Positions 22,190 to 33,544 are shown, counted from the first letter of the stretch. The stretch is DNA of 64,000 bases from Achatina immaculata (GCA_009760885.1 CM019701.1:39425515-39489514), one strand, 5' to 3'. The notes: a model not told the origin generated them from the letters alone. Translations and numbers: made by a program.

Positions 22190-22351
22190 CCTGCTTCTTA
22201 GCCTTAAGTTCTCCTGGCGCACGTCCTGGTGCTCCTTGTCCAGCAGGCTGTAGTCCTTCTGCTGCTGCCTTACTTTGGAGAGCAGGCTGTGCCTGTCGCG
22301 TTCTGCACTGGTCAGGTCTTGCTGCAGCTGCCAGTTGTTGCTGTCCAGGTT
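22190..22351 (-). CDS. Coiled-coil gene, exon 8
   Basis: The acceptor TTACCTCCGTAACTAG and donor AGCAGG|GTAAGT bracket 162 nt, phase 0 to 0, exactly 54 residues: NLDSNNWQLQQDLTSAERDR, HSLLSKVRQQQKDYSLLDKE and HQDVRQENLRLRSR. It is strongly coiled coil. The exon is GC-rich against an AT-rich intron. A 31-bp array begins about 20 nt upstream of the acceptor. Confidence 0.87.
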
Positions 22352-22369
22352 CTAGTTACGGAGGTAAAT

Positions 22370-22625
22370 ATCAAAGTAAGACTGTTAATTGATGGACATT
22401 CTTAAAGTAAGACTGTTAATTAATGGGCATTCTCAAAGTGAGACTGTTAATTAATGGGCATTCTCACAGTAAGAATGTTAATTAATGGACATTCTCAAAG
22501 TAAGACTGTTAATTGATGGAAATTCTCAAAGTAAGACTGTTAATTAATGGAAATTCTCAAAGTAAGACTGTTAATTAATGGACATTCTCAAAGTAAGACT
22601 GTTAATTGATGGACATTCTCTAACA
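22370..22625. repeat. 31-bp minisatellite, about eight copies
   Basis: Unit AAGTAAGACTGTTAATTAAT followed by GGACATTCTCA. It ends close to the acceptor of exon 8. Confidence 0.92.
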
Positions 22626-22784
22626 TGAGAAATGATGAGAGAACCTTGGATGGATGCATCTATGCCTCACTTTGTTACGATTTTCTCTGGAATAATCCTG
22701 GCTTAAAAGGCTGGCCAGTGAAGTAGACACTATCAAATACGCTATTTAAATCCCCTTTCCGTTGGTTGATGAACAGGGAGCTAG

Positions 22785-23335
22785 AAGAGGGACATCGTCG
22801 TCATCATTGCCCGTCACTCTCTTGGAAGCATAAGCCATGGGTAGAGTTTCTCCTGTTATCCCTGTTCTTGGCTTTATGTTGTTTTGACTTCTATTTGTAG
22901 CCCTTGTCTCTGAGAAGTTTCGTAATTTCCCTTCTCCAGATAGTTCTGGGTCCTCCCTGATTTATACTTTCATTGAGGGTGGGGGGGGGGGAAGGGGTCC
23001 ATGTCAGTGTCTGCCGTGTTATGCTGTTTTCTGGTTTCCTCATTAAGTGACCTCCATTTTTTTTAAAATTCATGATTTGTAAGTTCACATGCTCTTGTTC
23101 TGCTGCTTCCCAGACTTCTCATTCCTAATCTTGTCCTGCCATTTGATGTTTAGAATCTTTCTAAGGCAGTAACTCATGAATTTTTTGTACTCTGTATTGT
23201 CTTAGTTATCACCCTTGTTTCTGAGCCATGTAGTAGGACAGTCTTTACATTTGCATTAAGGAACCTGAGTTTGGTTCCTGTTTTGATGGCTCTTTGATGG
23301 CCTTAATTTGTCCCGGTCTTGGTTACCCCAGTCTT
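22785..23335 (-). mobile_element. Non-LTR retrotransposon 3' region (family B)
   Basis: Minus-strand pieces encode INQGGPRTIWRREITKLLRD, and the upstream part matches the copies at 59315-59510 and 59605-60250 (CCGTCACTC..TTGG..GCATA at the 3' end, ILNIKWQDKI-type region upstream). A (GAT)n tail precedes CCCGTCACTC. Frameshifted and inactive. Confidence 0.7.
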
Positions 23336-23339
23336 TACA

Positions 23340-24325
23340 TTTCCTGATCCCACGGATTTATAAACTATGCTACCAAGCGATAGCTTGTGAGTAAAAACAG
23401 GCTGTCTGGTATGTGTGGATCTCAGACGGATCTACATATCGTCCACAGAGCCGGGTTAACTAGTATTACTTCTGATTGCTAGAGTGATCTTGAGAAGGAA
23501 TTTTGATTGATCACCGGAGACTTTGAAAAAACCGCGCTATGCAGAACAAAAGGTTGAAATCTTGGCAGGGTAAGGTCATTTTGATGTGGTCAGTTTACGG
23601 TCTGGTCAGACGAGAGGGGTGATTTGGACATTGAAAAAAACGTTGAAATGAGAATTCGACAAATGATACGAGGGTAGTTGTTGCGCTGTAGGTTAGATCA
23701 CAAGAATACCATCTCCGCTCAGGTTGGCTGTTACTCGTGTTAATTCATGTTGTGATTCTGAATCAGTGCAGAGAAAGCTGACGGATTAACAGTCATAATG
23801 ATTTGCTGAATAATTTACTCAGGCGCTTGCTAGGCACAATTTAAATAAAGCTGATAATTTACAAGAACCCGTGAAAATATTCTCATTTTATATTGTTATT
23901 ATTTCAAGAAATGATTACAGGAGTGAAAAGGATGCCTGATGAATATGTATAACTATGAGAACAATAATGAAAAAAAGCCCTTGTTACAATACACTTTAAC
24001 AATAATAAACAGTAACGTCAGCTATATAAATAAGAATAAATAAACAAATAATAAATTCCACATTTTAGGTGCTCCAGTCTCCTCCCTGAAAGCATAATCT
24101 CACTATAGGTGTACGTACTCCGCAGCTCCAGGTTATCGACCGAAAATGAAAGCAGCTGGGATGCATCGAAGCTTTCATTCTGACAGGCTGCACAGGTATC
24201 GATTTGGCCTGAAAGGAGCTGTTCTCTATATCTGAAGAATTGTATGTGTTTGTTATCTATGCTTTACTAGAGTTTTCCACGCTGACTTCCTTATATACTA
24301 TAGTAAAAATATAAACCTTTCTACA
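23340..24325. other. Intron sequence, no gene recognised
   Basis: AT-rich, with a GC-richer patch at 24060-24240. No open frame with splice sites and no named repeat. Confidence 0.4.
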
Positions 24326-24329
24326 ATGC

Positions 24330-24760
24330 GATGCTGAAATTAATACTATTTTTGTGGAGCAAAACAGATCTGAACGTGGACCATACAGTAATGGCGTTAT
24401 GGTTTATTGTTTATGGTCTGGGTCATCATTATTGCACTCCGGACATGTCCAAAGGTGCTCAGATCCCCCCCTCCTCTCGCCATATCCATCAGCGTCCAGC
24501 CGCAGATAGTGGTTGTCTTGTGTTGGTTGACGAGTTGCTTCGCACGTCTAGTATGCCTCTCGTTGCTGGCCTTGCCCGTCTGTATTCCCAGCTCTTTCAA
24601 GTAAAGGCAGTAATGCAGATTTCCTACCCTCGAAGTTTTCTACTCTGCCTGTCTCTCTATACGCGTTAACAATATCAGCTCGATCCAGTGGCTGTCCATC
24701 TGAAATGATGGCAGAGCTCCATGTGCCCAGGGACAAAGATGAAAGTGACTCTGTGAATCA
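24330..24760 (-). mobile_element. Retroelement C-terminal fragment with EHLWTCPEC motif
   Basis: Minus-strand frames include SLGTWSSAIISDGQPLDRAD, KELGIQTGKASNERHTRRAK and, after a frameshift, GSEHLWTCPECNNDD. The last motif resembles the Cys-containing EHIxxxCP peptide at the end of many non-LTR ORFs (compare EHIWECPGC at 58310-58735). The family call is tentative. Confidence 0.4.
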
Positions 24761-24963
24761 CTGATCTCTGTAATGACTCAAGCCACTGCCTGATTACAGA
24801 ACCTGCCTCGACCTTGACGGATCTTACTCACTGGATCACTTAGTATGCAGACAAGGGCGTAGTATGAGCATTACTCATAGCCAAGAGTGGAATTAATTCC
24901 AAGAAAAGAAGAATGATTTATGAAGAAGAACGCAGGCAAAGCAATGCACCAAAAGAAACAAAC

Positions 24964-25102
24964 CTGCAGCTTTTCCTTCTTTCTTTCTTTATCTACCACC
25001 ACATCTTGGTTCTCGTCCCGAGCTTCTTTCAGCCTGTGTTTGAGAATATCATTTTCCGTCTTCTGCTTCTTTATGCTGTCTCTGATCTGCATGATCACTG
25101 AC
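24964..25102 (-). CDS. Coiled-coil gene, exon 7
   Basis: The acceptor CTTATTGCCATTAG leads into G, completing an Arg codon from exon 6 (AG|G), then SVIMQIRDSIKKQKTENDIL, KHRLKEARDENQDVVVDKER and KKEKLQ. Donor CTGCAG|GTTTGT, phase 0. 139 nt. Heptads are obvious and highly charged. It continues directly into exon 8. Confidence 0.86.
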
Positions 25103-25631
25103 CTAATGGCAATAAGGAAAACCAAAATGTCAGTGAGGATAACAGCACTGATCACAAGACCAGCAACTTCTATGTCTGGAAGAAAGAAGCAAAAATCCTA
25201 CCAGAAAACAATAATTTTTCCATGTCATTAATTTCGCCTAAAACAAAACAAAAAAAATTCTACAAAAAAAGACATCCAATGTAAAGCAGTCTCTGTTGTT
25301 TCTACTGTATTATACATACATAGTTTATCCAATAGTGGGAAACAGTGAGGACTGCACGCAGCAGATGATTAGACTTATATTGAAAAGGTAGGAACTGCTT
25401 TATCCATTGACAAAGCACTTACTGTATTTATAGCGTTTCACCATTCACATTACACGTAGTAGCATGAAGTACATGCGTCAGTGATTAGAAACCTCAGATC
25501 GCAACTTAATTTAGGGAGGTGGGTGGGGAGGGCTGGAGCCGAGGCAGGGTCTCGAGACGACATTAAATATAAATTATAATTTTTGTCGATAAATTTCAAT
25601 GTTTTTATTTTTTTTTTTCATGGTGATGTAT

Positions 25632-26995
25632 CATTACTGGTTTAGGGTAGCGGGTTACGTTTTCATTACTGGTTTAGAGTAGCGTGTTACGTTTTCATTG
25701 CTGGTTTAGGGTAGCTGATTACGTTTTCATTACTGGTTTAGAGTAGCGTGTTACGTTTTCATTGTTGGTTTAGGGTAGCGTGTTACGTTTTCATTGTTGG
25801 ATTAGGGTAGCGTGTTGCGTTTTCATTGTTGGATTAGGGTAGCGTGTTACGTTTTCATTACTGGTTTAGGGTAGCGGGTTACGTTTTCATTACTGTTTTA
25901 GGGTAGCGGGTTACGTTTTCATTACTGGTTTAGGGTAGCGGGTTACGTTTTCATTACTGGTTTAGGGTAGCGTGTTACGTTTTCATTACTGGTTTAGGGT
26001 AGCGGGTTACGTTTTCATTACTGGTTTAGGGTAGCGGGTTACGTTTTCATTACTGGTTTAGGGTAGCGGGTTACGTTTTCATTACTGGTTTAGGGTAGCG
26101 GGTTACGTTTTCATTACTGGTTTAGGGTAGCGGGTTACGTTTTCATTACTGGTTTAGGGTAGCGGGTTACGTTTTCATTACTGGTTTAGGGTAGCGTGTT
26201 ACGTTTTCATTACTGGTTTAGGGTAGCGGGTTACGTTTTCATTACTGTTTTAGGGTAGCGGGTTACGTTTTCATTACTGGTTTAGGGTAGCGTGTTACGT
26301 TTTCATTACTGGTTTAGGGTAGCGGGTTACGTTTTCATTACTGGTTTAGGGTAGCGGGTTACGTTTTCATTACTGGTTTAGGGTAGCGTGTTACGTTTTC
26401 ATTACTGGTTTAGGGTAGCGGGCTACGTTTTCATTACTGTTTTAGGGTAGCGGGATACGTTTTCATTACTGGTTTAGGGTAGCGGGTTACGTTTTCATTA
26501 CTGGTTTAGGGTAGCGTGTTACGTTTTCATTACTGGTTTAGGGTAGCGGGTTACATTTTCATTACTGGTTTAGGGTAGCGTGTTACGTTTTCATTGCAGG
26601 TTTAGAGTAGGCTAGCATGTTACGATTTCATTGCTGGTTTAGGGTAGCGGGTTACGTTTTCATTACTGGTTTAGGCTAGCATGTTACGATTTCATTGCTG
26701 GTTTAGGGTAGCGGGTTACGTTTCATTGCCGGTTTAGGGCAACGGGTTACGTTTCATTGCTGGTTTAGGGTAACGGGTTAGGTTTTCATTGCTGGTTTAG
26801 GGTAACGGGTTAGGTTTTCATTGCTGGTTTAGGGTAACGGGTTACGTTTCATTGCCGGTTTAGGGCAACGGGTTACGTTTCATTGCTGGTTTAGGGTAAC
26901 GGGTTACGTTTCATTGCTGGTTTAGGGTAACGGGTTACGTTTCATTGCTGGTTTAGGGTAACGGGTTACGTTTCATTGCTGGTTTAGGGTGGTAC
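25632..26995. repeat. 32-bp minisatellite, about 42 copies
   Basis: Unit TTTCATTACTGGTTTAGGGT followed by AGCGGGTTACGT, with variants GCTGG, GTGTTACG and, at the right end, GGTAACGGGTTACG with 1-nt shortening. It lies in the intron between exons 6 and 7. Confidence 0.96.
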
Positions 26996-26999
26996 GTTA

Positions 27000-28280
27000 C
27001 ATGCCATTACTTGTTTGGAATAGCGGGCCGTGCACCATTGCTGATTTAAAGTCGCAGTTATACTTGTGCTGATTTAGGGTCGCAGGTCATGTATCACTGG
27101 ATTAGGGTCATACAGATGGCAGGCTGGGAATCAGTGACACGCGAGAACAGAAAATAATGAAAAAAAAAAGAGAGAGACTAAATGTACTCTTTACTGTAGC
27201 GATCTTGTGCGTGTTTATATATTTAGCTTTATTTACTTGCACAGAAAACTGCGCACAAAGAAAATGCTTGGAAGAGGAATCTAAGATGTTTAATTATTCG
27301 GGAACAAATCTTAGATAAAGACTTGAAGTTATCAACGAAAGGGTTCCAACCTCCACAAGTTGCCCTCGGCTGTCTTGTCTATATGGTTTTACATGCCGTC
27401 ACGTGAACAAAAACAGCCCAGGGTTCAAGGCTGTATGGTATTACATAGAAAACGGTGGTCCAGAGCTTTTACGTAGCTGGAAAAGTGGTCCTTTGAGGTG
27501 AAAACAGTTGGGAACCAGAGCGAAGGTCATTAGTTCGAATCCGACCGGAGACAACTAACCCTCCCCCCCCCACCCCCACCCTACCCAGTTACACAGTTTT
27601 AAGAAAACAGGTTGGGGCAGGAAAGAAGGAAGCAAGAACAGTTAGCAATAAAGTGTGGAAACTACGAAATTATTATAAAAGACAACACTGACAACCCACT
27701 ATTTCGACAACATTGCCTTCATGAAATACACTGTTGCTAACTTTTGCTTCCTTCCTCCCCCCCCCCCCCCCCCCAAATGTTTTAGTAAAACTTCATCATA
27801 TATCTCCGTCTTCAGTCTCGAGTTCAGCTCGAGTCTTTAAAGTGACTCCGTGGCACACAATAGGGTTACCTTTATCTTACCTTTTCCATGACTGAAAGCG
27901 CTGATAAGTGTGGAATGTAAAGCTCCGTTACTTCAAATTACCCGTGTGTGTTATGTGCCAAAAACATACTCAGAACTATTGACATTGTGACAGAGCGAAA
28001 GCTGAATGAAAGAGGGCAGAATGTCAGACTGCCTTGTGTCTCCAATTATTCATCTTTGAAAAAAAATAAAAGTTCGTTCGTTCCTTCTGTCCGTATATTA
28101 GGTCAAGGCTAAAAGAAAGTTCCGTTTGTAAATAATACCGACGCAAATAAGCTTTACCGGATGATAACTTGTGTGCTGTGCTCCTGTATACAGTGGCTAC
28201 AAACAGGCGTAATTGTATGAAATTTGAATGATGTTAACAGATCTTTCTGTATGTTCCATATGTTGACAAAAAAATGGAGA
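27000..28280. other. Intron sequence with SINE-like piece, no gene
   Basis: TTAGTTCGAATCCGACCGGA near 27531 is a B-box-like motif after a possible SINE head at 27460. C-runs occur at 27563-27572 and 27757-27774. Nothing else was recognised. Confidence 0.35.
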
Positions 28281-28284
28281 TGTA

Positions 28285-28475
28285 CGCTGCCTGTGAAATG
28301 CGGTCTGTAATCTGTTTCTTTTACATGCAAGAAACGTGAAACTGACTGACATTTATCTGCAAGTTTCTGAAGTGTATGGGGAACATGCCAGGAATGGGTC
28401 TATGCTCTGGCGATGGGTGAGAAGTTATGATGATCGCGAAAATGTTCTTGATGATCCACCAGCCGGTCGACCATC
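28285..28475 (+). mobile_element. mariner-like transposase N-terminal fragment
   Basis: With one or two frame breaks the + strand encodes KLTDIYLQVSEVYGEHARNG and SMLWRWVRSYDDRENVLDDP followed by PAGRPSV. This is the helix-turn-helix (HTH_48-type) N-terminus of mariner-like transposases, including the DxPRSGRPS motif. The catalytic domain is absent. Confidence 0.6.
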
Positions 28476-28694
28476 TGTGCTTTAATGAAGGTTCGATTCC
28501 CGCAGGGAAAAGATTCATGAAAGGACAGGCAATTCACAATTTCATCACTCTCCCTGCATTATCCACAGCATTCATCATCATTTCTTCACACATTGTGTTT
28601 GAATGGTTTTAATTATAGAAGGTTCTACTCTCGATGGGATCAAAGAGGCTGTTAACACTTGGTTTGTATCGCGGTCGGCAACATTTTACAATGT

Positions 28695-29370
28695 CAGTCA
28701 GTCAGTCAGTCATTTACACGTCCCTTGCGGAACTTTGCCTCCTTAACAGCTCTCCTGCAGGCTTCTCGGTTGTAAGCACGATGCCCTACTGCTGATGCAT
28801 CCATTCGCTGATCGTCAACGATGTCTTGCAGCCATCTCCGACTTGGTCTTCCTCTCTTTCTTTTTTCCCATTATGTACCCTTCCAATACTGTCTTTTCTA
28901 AATTATTATGAAGTTTAATATGTCCAAAATATTTAAGTTTTCTCTTCTCCTTTACTAGCCAGCTTTCTTCAATATTACGTTCATGTAGTATGGATATATT
29001 TGTTCATTTTTGTGTCCATGATAATTGAAGGATTCTTCTGTAGCATTTACATTCAAAGGCATTTATGTGTTTCAGCTGTTTTGTTAAGTGTCCAGGTCTC
29101 ACAGGTATATGTTGCGATAAGAAAGATGCATGCCCTTAAAAATCTTATTTTTATAGTTCTGTCTGTTCGTCTCCGCGGCTTCTTTATTTGTTTTATTTTT
29201 TGAAGAGCGATAAATGTCCTCCTTTTAATTTCCCTCATTGTATCTTTGTTATTAGTTAGTAATGATCCAAGATATTCAAAACTCTTCACCTCTTCCAATT
29301 TTTCCTCATTGATATCTATTTGAGACGCCTTTTTTGTCAGTTGTCATCAAATTAGTTTTCTTCGCATTGT
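28695..29370 (-). mobile_element. Family A retrotransposon, longest copy
   Basis: On the minus strand MEEVKSFEYLGSLLTNNKDT, RTDRTIKIRFLRACIFLIAT and YTCETWTLNKTAETH form the region just after the reverse-transcriptase domain. The downstream part carries the family A terminal peptide and a (TGAC)n tail, seen as GTCAGTCAGTCAGTC at 28695. The reverse-transcriptase core is missing and the frame is broken. Confidence 0.82.
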
Positions 29371-29371
29371 T

Positions 29372-29540
29372 CATTCATTCATTCATTCATTTGCATGTCC
29401 CTTGCGGAACGTTGACTCCTAAACAGCACTCCTGTAGGCCTCTCGGTTGTGAGCAAGATGGCCTGCCGCTGATGCGTCCATCTGCAGATCATCAACGATG
29501 TCTTGCAGCCATCTTCGACTTGGTCTTCCTCTCTTTCTTC
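29372..29540 (-). mobile_element. Family A retrotransposon 3' end inserted in the preceding copy
   Basis: A second truncated copy with an (AATG)n tail (ATTCATTCATTCATT). It lies next to, and probably within, the longer copy: GTTTTCTTCGCATTG at 29357 is followed by this insert and TTTCTTCGCATTG resumes at 29536, consistent with a target-site duplication. Confidence 0.78.
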
Positions 29541-29812
29541 GCATTGCAGGAACACAAAATCTATTCCTGGCTACGACAAGTGCCTCAACAATGAGGGGAA
29601 CTAGGTCGAAAAGTAGCTAACAGTATGATCTTCAACTGTAGATATACTTAGGTCATGCAACTACAGCGTTGAGTTTGTTTTTTTTAAATAAGATATCAGA
29701 ACTTTCTTTTAGGATTGTCATCGCATCTCTAGCTAAACCGTTTATCAGTCAACCCATAACCCATCCACGTATAACCCAACACCCAATCAGTCATCTAATC
29801 AACTCTGCCAAC

Positions 29813-29912
29813 CTGTCCTGGGCATCATCTTTGGGCGCTTGACCTTTGCCCTTTGTGTTCTTGTGGTCATCAGCGCTCTGCTTGCACTGGTCAAGTTCCT
29901 CGTGAACTTGGC
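29813..29912 (-). CDS. Coiled-coil gene, exon 6
   Basis: The acceptor GTCGTTCTTTTCAG is followed by GC, completing Cys (T|GC) from exon 5, then QVHEELDQCKQSADDHKNTK and GKGQAPKDDAQD. Donor GACAG|GTTGGC, phase 2, a weak but usable site. 100 nt. It begins the coiled-coil half and includes a Gly/Lys-rich hinge. Confidence 0.8.
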
Positions 29913-29919
29913 CTGAAAA

Positions 29920-30690
29920 GAACGACACACTAAAGGTTTGAATTAGGTCAAGTTGCCGTGACAACGGGCAAGGACAAGTACAGTAGTGTTAACAACTTCC
30001 ATAATTCAGTTATTGGAGATAGGGGGTGAGAATAAGAGAATACTCACAGAAAAACGAAACAAAACTGAGTTGTGTATAATTAAGAAGAAAAGCGCTGGCG
30101 TAGGGTTGTCATAGACGGTGAACTTCCAAAAGACAGTAATTTTAGAGCAGGTGGAAATGTACTACACATATAAAGTAGCACAATAGGAGGTGGAAACTAC
30201 AGTACTTCAAATGCATATTAATGTTAGGGAAAAAAGATGGAAACAAAGAACACAAGTTTGAAAGAAAAAGATAGGCATAAGGTAAAATGGCGAAATATTA
30301 AAGAATAAGAAGGGAACATAAAATTCTCATATTTTTTTCATTACTTTCTCATTATTTCATACTTCATATTTTCTCAGTATTTTCTCACATTAAAAAAAAA
30401 TCTAAAAAGAAAATGAGAAATTAATGAATATTATCTTTTTAATGGTGTTAGACGGCAAAATTAGATGAAATTAAATCAGTGGAATGAAGAAAAAGAGGAC
30501 GATAGGAGTAGATGATAACATCTATTAGTATATAAATAATGAACAATGAAAGAGGGAAAACAAGAGAAAAAAGAGAAATTAGAAAGTTTATGCTACAAAT
30601 ATAAGTGAATAAGGTAAAAGAATAGGAATGTCCAGAGAAAGAAGACAGAAAGTTGCAGGGGTATAAACGTTTTTTTTTTTTAGGAATATG
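29920..30690. other. Short intron, no repeat array
   Basis: AT-rich intron between exons 5 and 6, one of the few introns of this gene without a minisatellite. Confidence 0.5.
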
Positions 30691-30697
30691 GTCTCAC

Positions 30698-30982
30698 ATA
30701 TTCTCATCAAGGCCAGTTCAGACAATTGTTTGGCGTCACTTGGTTTCTGAGCGTCCTTTAAGTCAGTTGTATTGGTCTTGTTAAACAAAATAGGATCTAG
30801 GTGCTTGTTTATGATCTCTTTTAAGTTGGCCATAGTCTGGGGGGATGCCTTGTTGCTGGCGTCAATGACATCGTCGCAGACGGCCTGGGTGATCTTAGCT
30901 GATAGCGGCACCACCTTTGTCTCAGATATGCCGTTCTCTCGGAGTTGTGTGGCAATCTTGTCCTGTAGCACGTCTTCCATAT
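30698..30982 (-). CDS. Coiled-coil gene, exon 5 (shared by both predicted forms)
   Basis: The acceptor GCTTTATTTCCTTTAG is followed by AT, completing Asp (G|AT) with either upstream exon, then MEDVLQDKIATQLRENGISE, VPLSAKITQAVCDDVIDASN, KASPQTMANLKEIINKHLDP and an AKQLSELALMRI helix. Donor AATAT|GTGAGA, phase 1. 285 nt. Amphipathic helices suggest a folded helical domain rather than a long coil. I do not recognise a named fold. The internal Met after the junction could be mistaken for a start, but the open frame continues upstream in both versions. Confidence 0.85.
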
Positions 30983-31089
30983 CTAAAGGAAATAAAGCAA
31001 AATGAAATCTTTGTATATTCATTTCATCGAGATATGGCTGTTGTTATTATTATTATGGCCAAACACCATAATAAATAACATCTTGTTGG

Positions 31090-31368
31090 CAGAAATGCAG
31101 ATGAAGCCACTGACAACAATTATTGAAGAAAGATGCTGGCGATGGTTGGGGCATGTGATCCGAATGACTGACAACTCACTACCAAAAATAGCACTAAGAT
31201 GGACACCACAGGGGAACAGAAGTAAGGGTAGACCAAAAGAGACATAGAGAAGAACAACAGAGAGGATGTTGAGCAATAGTGGGCTTACCTGGGCAAGAGC
31301 GGAAAAAAGGCAAAGGACAGGCATTTGTGGAAAACCCTTGCGGAAGCGCCATGTGCCCTGGGCACTTA
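31090..31368 (+). mobile_element. Retrotransposon C-terminal fragment (family E)
   Basis: The + frame TTIIEERCWRWLGHVIRMTD, SLPKIALRWTPQGNRSKGRP is the RWxGHxxRM / TPQGxRxxGRP peptide found after the reverse transcriptase in many non-LTR elements. The end reads GCATTTGTGGAAAACCCTTG and is followed by a (GATA)n tail. Confidence 0.72.
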
Positions 31369-31374
31369 ATGTTC

Positions 31375-31426
<52 letters not shown>

Positions 31427-31475
31427 GTAGGTAGGTAGATAGATAGATAGATAGGTAGGTAGGTAGATTAGAAAA
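31375..31475. repeat. (GATA)n / (GGTA)n microsatellite
   Basis: Tail of the family E copy. It is interrupted by GGTAGGTA blocks and followed by (GA)n at 31478-31490. Confidence 0.92.
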
Positions 31476-31489
31476 CGAGAGAGAGAGAG

Positions 31490-32620
31490 ATGGTCGTTTT
31501 GTATCTGTAGGCAGACTGAACTGTAGCAGTCTTACATTGTCCATATATCTGGGAGTTGCTCATTTAATTTCATCAATGTATGACGTTTTTCGTAGTTGCC
31601 GGCAGAATAGAAGCGGACGTGTGTCCATTTTCTCCTTGGCAGCTAAAATGTAAATTTGCCTTGCACTAGCAGTATCCCCTCCCAGATTTGGATTCCGGTG
31701 ATTATATCAAGAGGAAAGGTGAAGTTCCAACGAAGTTGTAAGTAAAGGATGGCATAAAAGATTGGTAGAATTAACATATCCGCTTTTGGCCTATTTCAGC
31801 CCAGGTGTGTGCACCTGACTCCGAGAACGAGGAAAGGAAGGATGATCAAGAATGATAATGATAACATGATTCCTTATTGTGTCATAAGATATCACTCTGC
31901 TGGCACTCAGTAAGTCTCGGGGGCATGGCATGGGAGTAACCTTGTTAAGTGAAGTAAACGATATTAAGTGATCTTAAAGAGTTCGTACATATATGTTACT
32001 TTCCTTCGAATCTGACTTGTTTTACTGTTCTGAGAACATGTTATTATTAGTACTGTATTACTGTGTAATAGGCGGGACCAGTGCTGCCACTATGCAAACT
32101 CTGAACCTGCTCATAGTGCAGACTGCAGAGGAACGCTGCGCTGACCTTTGAGGGTTACAGTTTTACACAGATTATGATGCCAGGAAACATCCTGCCACCA
32201 TCCGAAAATTATATAACCACAATTATGGCTTATTGGTAATATCAATCTTGTATAAAACTGAGAGATAAAACCCAGCGGTTATCTTTAGAGAAAAGTACCT
32301 GTCGAATAATAATATATTAATGCATGCATTATCCTCAAATGAATAGTTCATGTTATCATTGTTATATGTAGTTTCCAGTTCAGTTTCCCTCTTTATTCTT
32401 TACGTAACCAAATGAGCTGAAGGAAACTATCTAGGATCGAGATCTAGGAAGAATCATGACTGTCAAGGGAAACGAACGCGGTAAATGATAATGATGATGA
32501 TGATGGTGGTGGTGGTTGTGGTGGTTGTGGTGGTGGTCATGATGATGATTCATCTTAAGAAAAGAAGAAAACCAGATATGTCTTTTTTTTTAGTCCTCTT
32601 ATTTTAGAGATACTGAAGAA
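31490..32620. other. Intron sequence, no gene recognised
   Basis: Contains a short (GAT)(GGT)n stretch at 32490-32545. No supported coding region or named repeat. Confidence 0.4.
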
Positions 32621-32624
32621 TATG

Positions 32625-32818
32625 TTAGTGCCCATATGTTCCTGGACCTGAGAGTATACTAGAGGATGGTCACTCCTGACCATCTTTCCTTCCTCAGCTC
32701 CAAGAGGAGCCAAAAGTCCCAATCACGTGCGAGACTGGGATTTCTGGCTGGACTTGAACCTCCGACCTCAGCGTTAGAGACGAACTCACTAACAACTGCG
32801 CCACTCAGACACGTATAA
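32625..32818 (-). mobile_element. tRNA-derived SINE
   Basis: Minus-strand GAGTGGCGCAGTTGTTAGTG (A-box) and GGAGGTTCAAGTCCAGCC (B-box) are at tRNA spacing, with a body through CCCAGTCTCGCACGTGATTG. Confidence 0.62.
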
Positions 32819-32834
32819 TTTTTAAGCGTACGCC

Positions 32835-32978
32835 TTTATAAGGGACATAGTTGACGATCTGCGAATGGATGCCTCACCAGCAGGGGCATCTTGCTTGCAA
32901 CGAACAGACCCACAAGAGAGCTGTTAGGGAGGCAAAGTTCCACAAGGGACATGGAAATGACTAACTGACTGACTGACG
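32835..32978 (+). mobile_element. Family A retrotransposon 3' end
   Basis: Frame DIVDDLRMDASPAGASCLQR then RAVREAKFHKGHGND, with an (ACTG)n tail. It ends only about 33 nt downstream of the donor of the alternative exon 33011-33380. Confidence 0.75.
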
Positions 32979-33010
32979 CCTTATATGATAGAGCGTGAAT
33001 TGTATCTTAC

Positions 33011-33380
33011 CTGCTTTCTCATAATACTTTCTTCTTACGCTTGGCACTTTTGTTGGTCTCTGACTCCGACTCTGACTCCGTCTCTGACTCCTGACGCCCG
33101 GTTTCTGAGAGGTATTTCCACAGCTTTTGTCGATGATACGATTTCGTCTTTCATCGTGTTCACTGCCTTGATGTGTGCTCGAAACGCCATTTGATTTTAA
33201 GCTGTTCTTATCGTTTGAATTCTCCGTTAGTTCATGGTTGCTGCTGGCACGGCTGACAGCTTGCAAAGAAGGAGTGTATAGATTTTCTCCAGCGTTGACG
33301 TCGTTTTCAGAATGCAAGCTGTGGTTGGGTCCTTGAGAACAGATATACGGATCCACAGTTGTGTCCGTCAGTGCATCCAT
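33011..33380 (-). CDS. Coiled-coil gene, alternative first exon (short form)
   Basis: Starts at ATG 33380 in context CAACAATAATGG, with A at -3 and G at +4. It encodes MDALTDTTVDPYICSQGPNH, a Ser/Asn-rich middle, an Arg/Ser/Gln run (RSQRRSQSRSQRP) and ends VPSVRRKYYEKA before donor GCAG|GTAAGA, phase 1. That is the phase exon 5 needs, giving 527 residues in all. Its end resembles that of exon 4 (RTVRAKYYEQA), as though one exon was copied from the other. The frame stays open for about 100 nt upstream. A weak acceptor TTGTCAG at 33395 would make it a 384-nt in-frame cassette instead. Confidence 0.65.
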
Positions 33381-33544
33381 TATTGTTGTCTGAACTGACA
33401 ACACCAGCGTTGTTTCCCCTCCCCAAAGTGAGCTTTCACTGACGGAGTTAGAACCACTGATCTTTTGTTTAAGCAGAAAAAAGGTGAATGTACAGTATAA
33501 AGGTCATGAAAGTTGAAACAAGTGTCACATTCCGAAAACATCAC

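Noticed and set aside
32961..33404. Extending the alternative exon past its donor to the downstream stop
   Set aside because: GCAG|GTAAGA is a near-consensus donor whose phase fits exon 5, and the extra residues (KIQFTLYHIRR) are intron.
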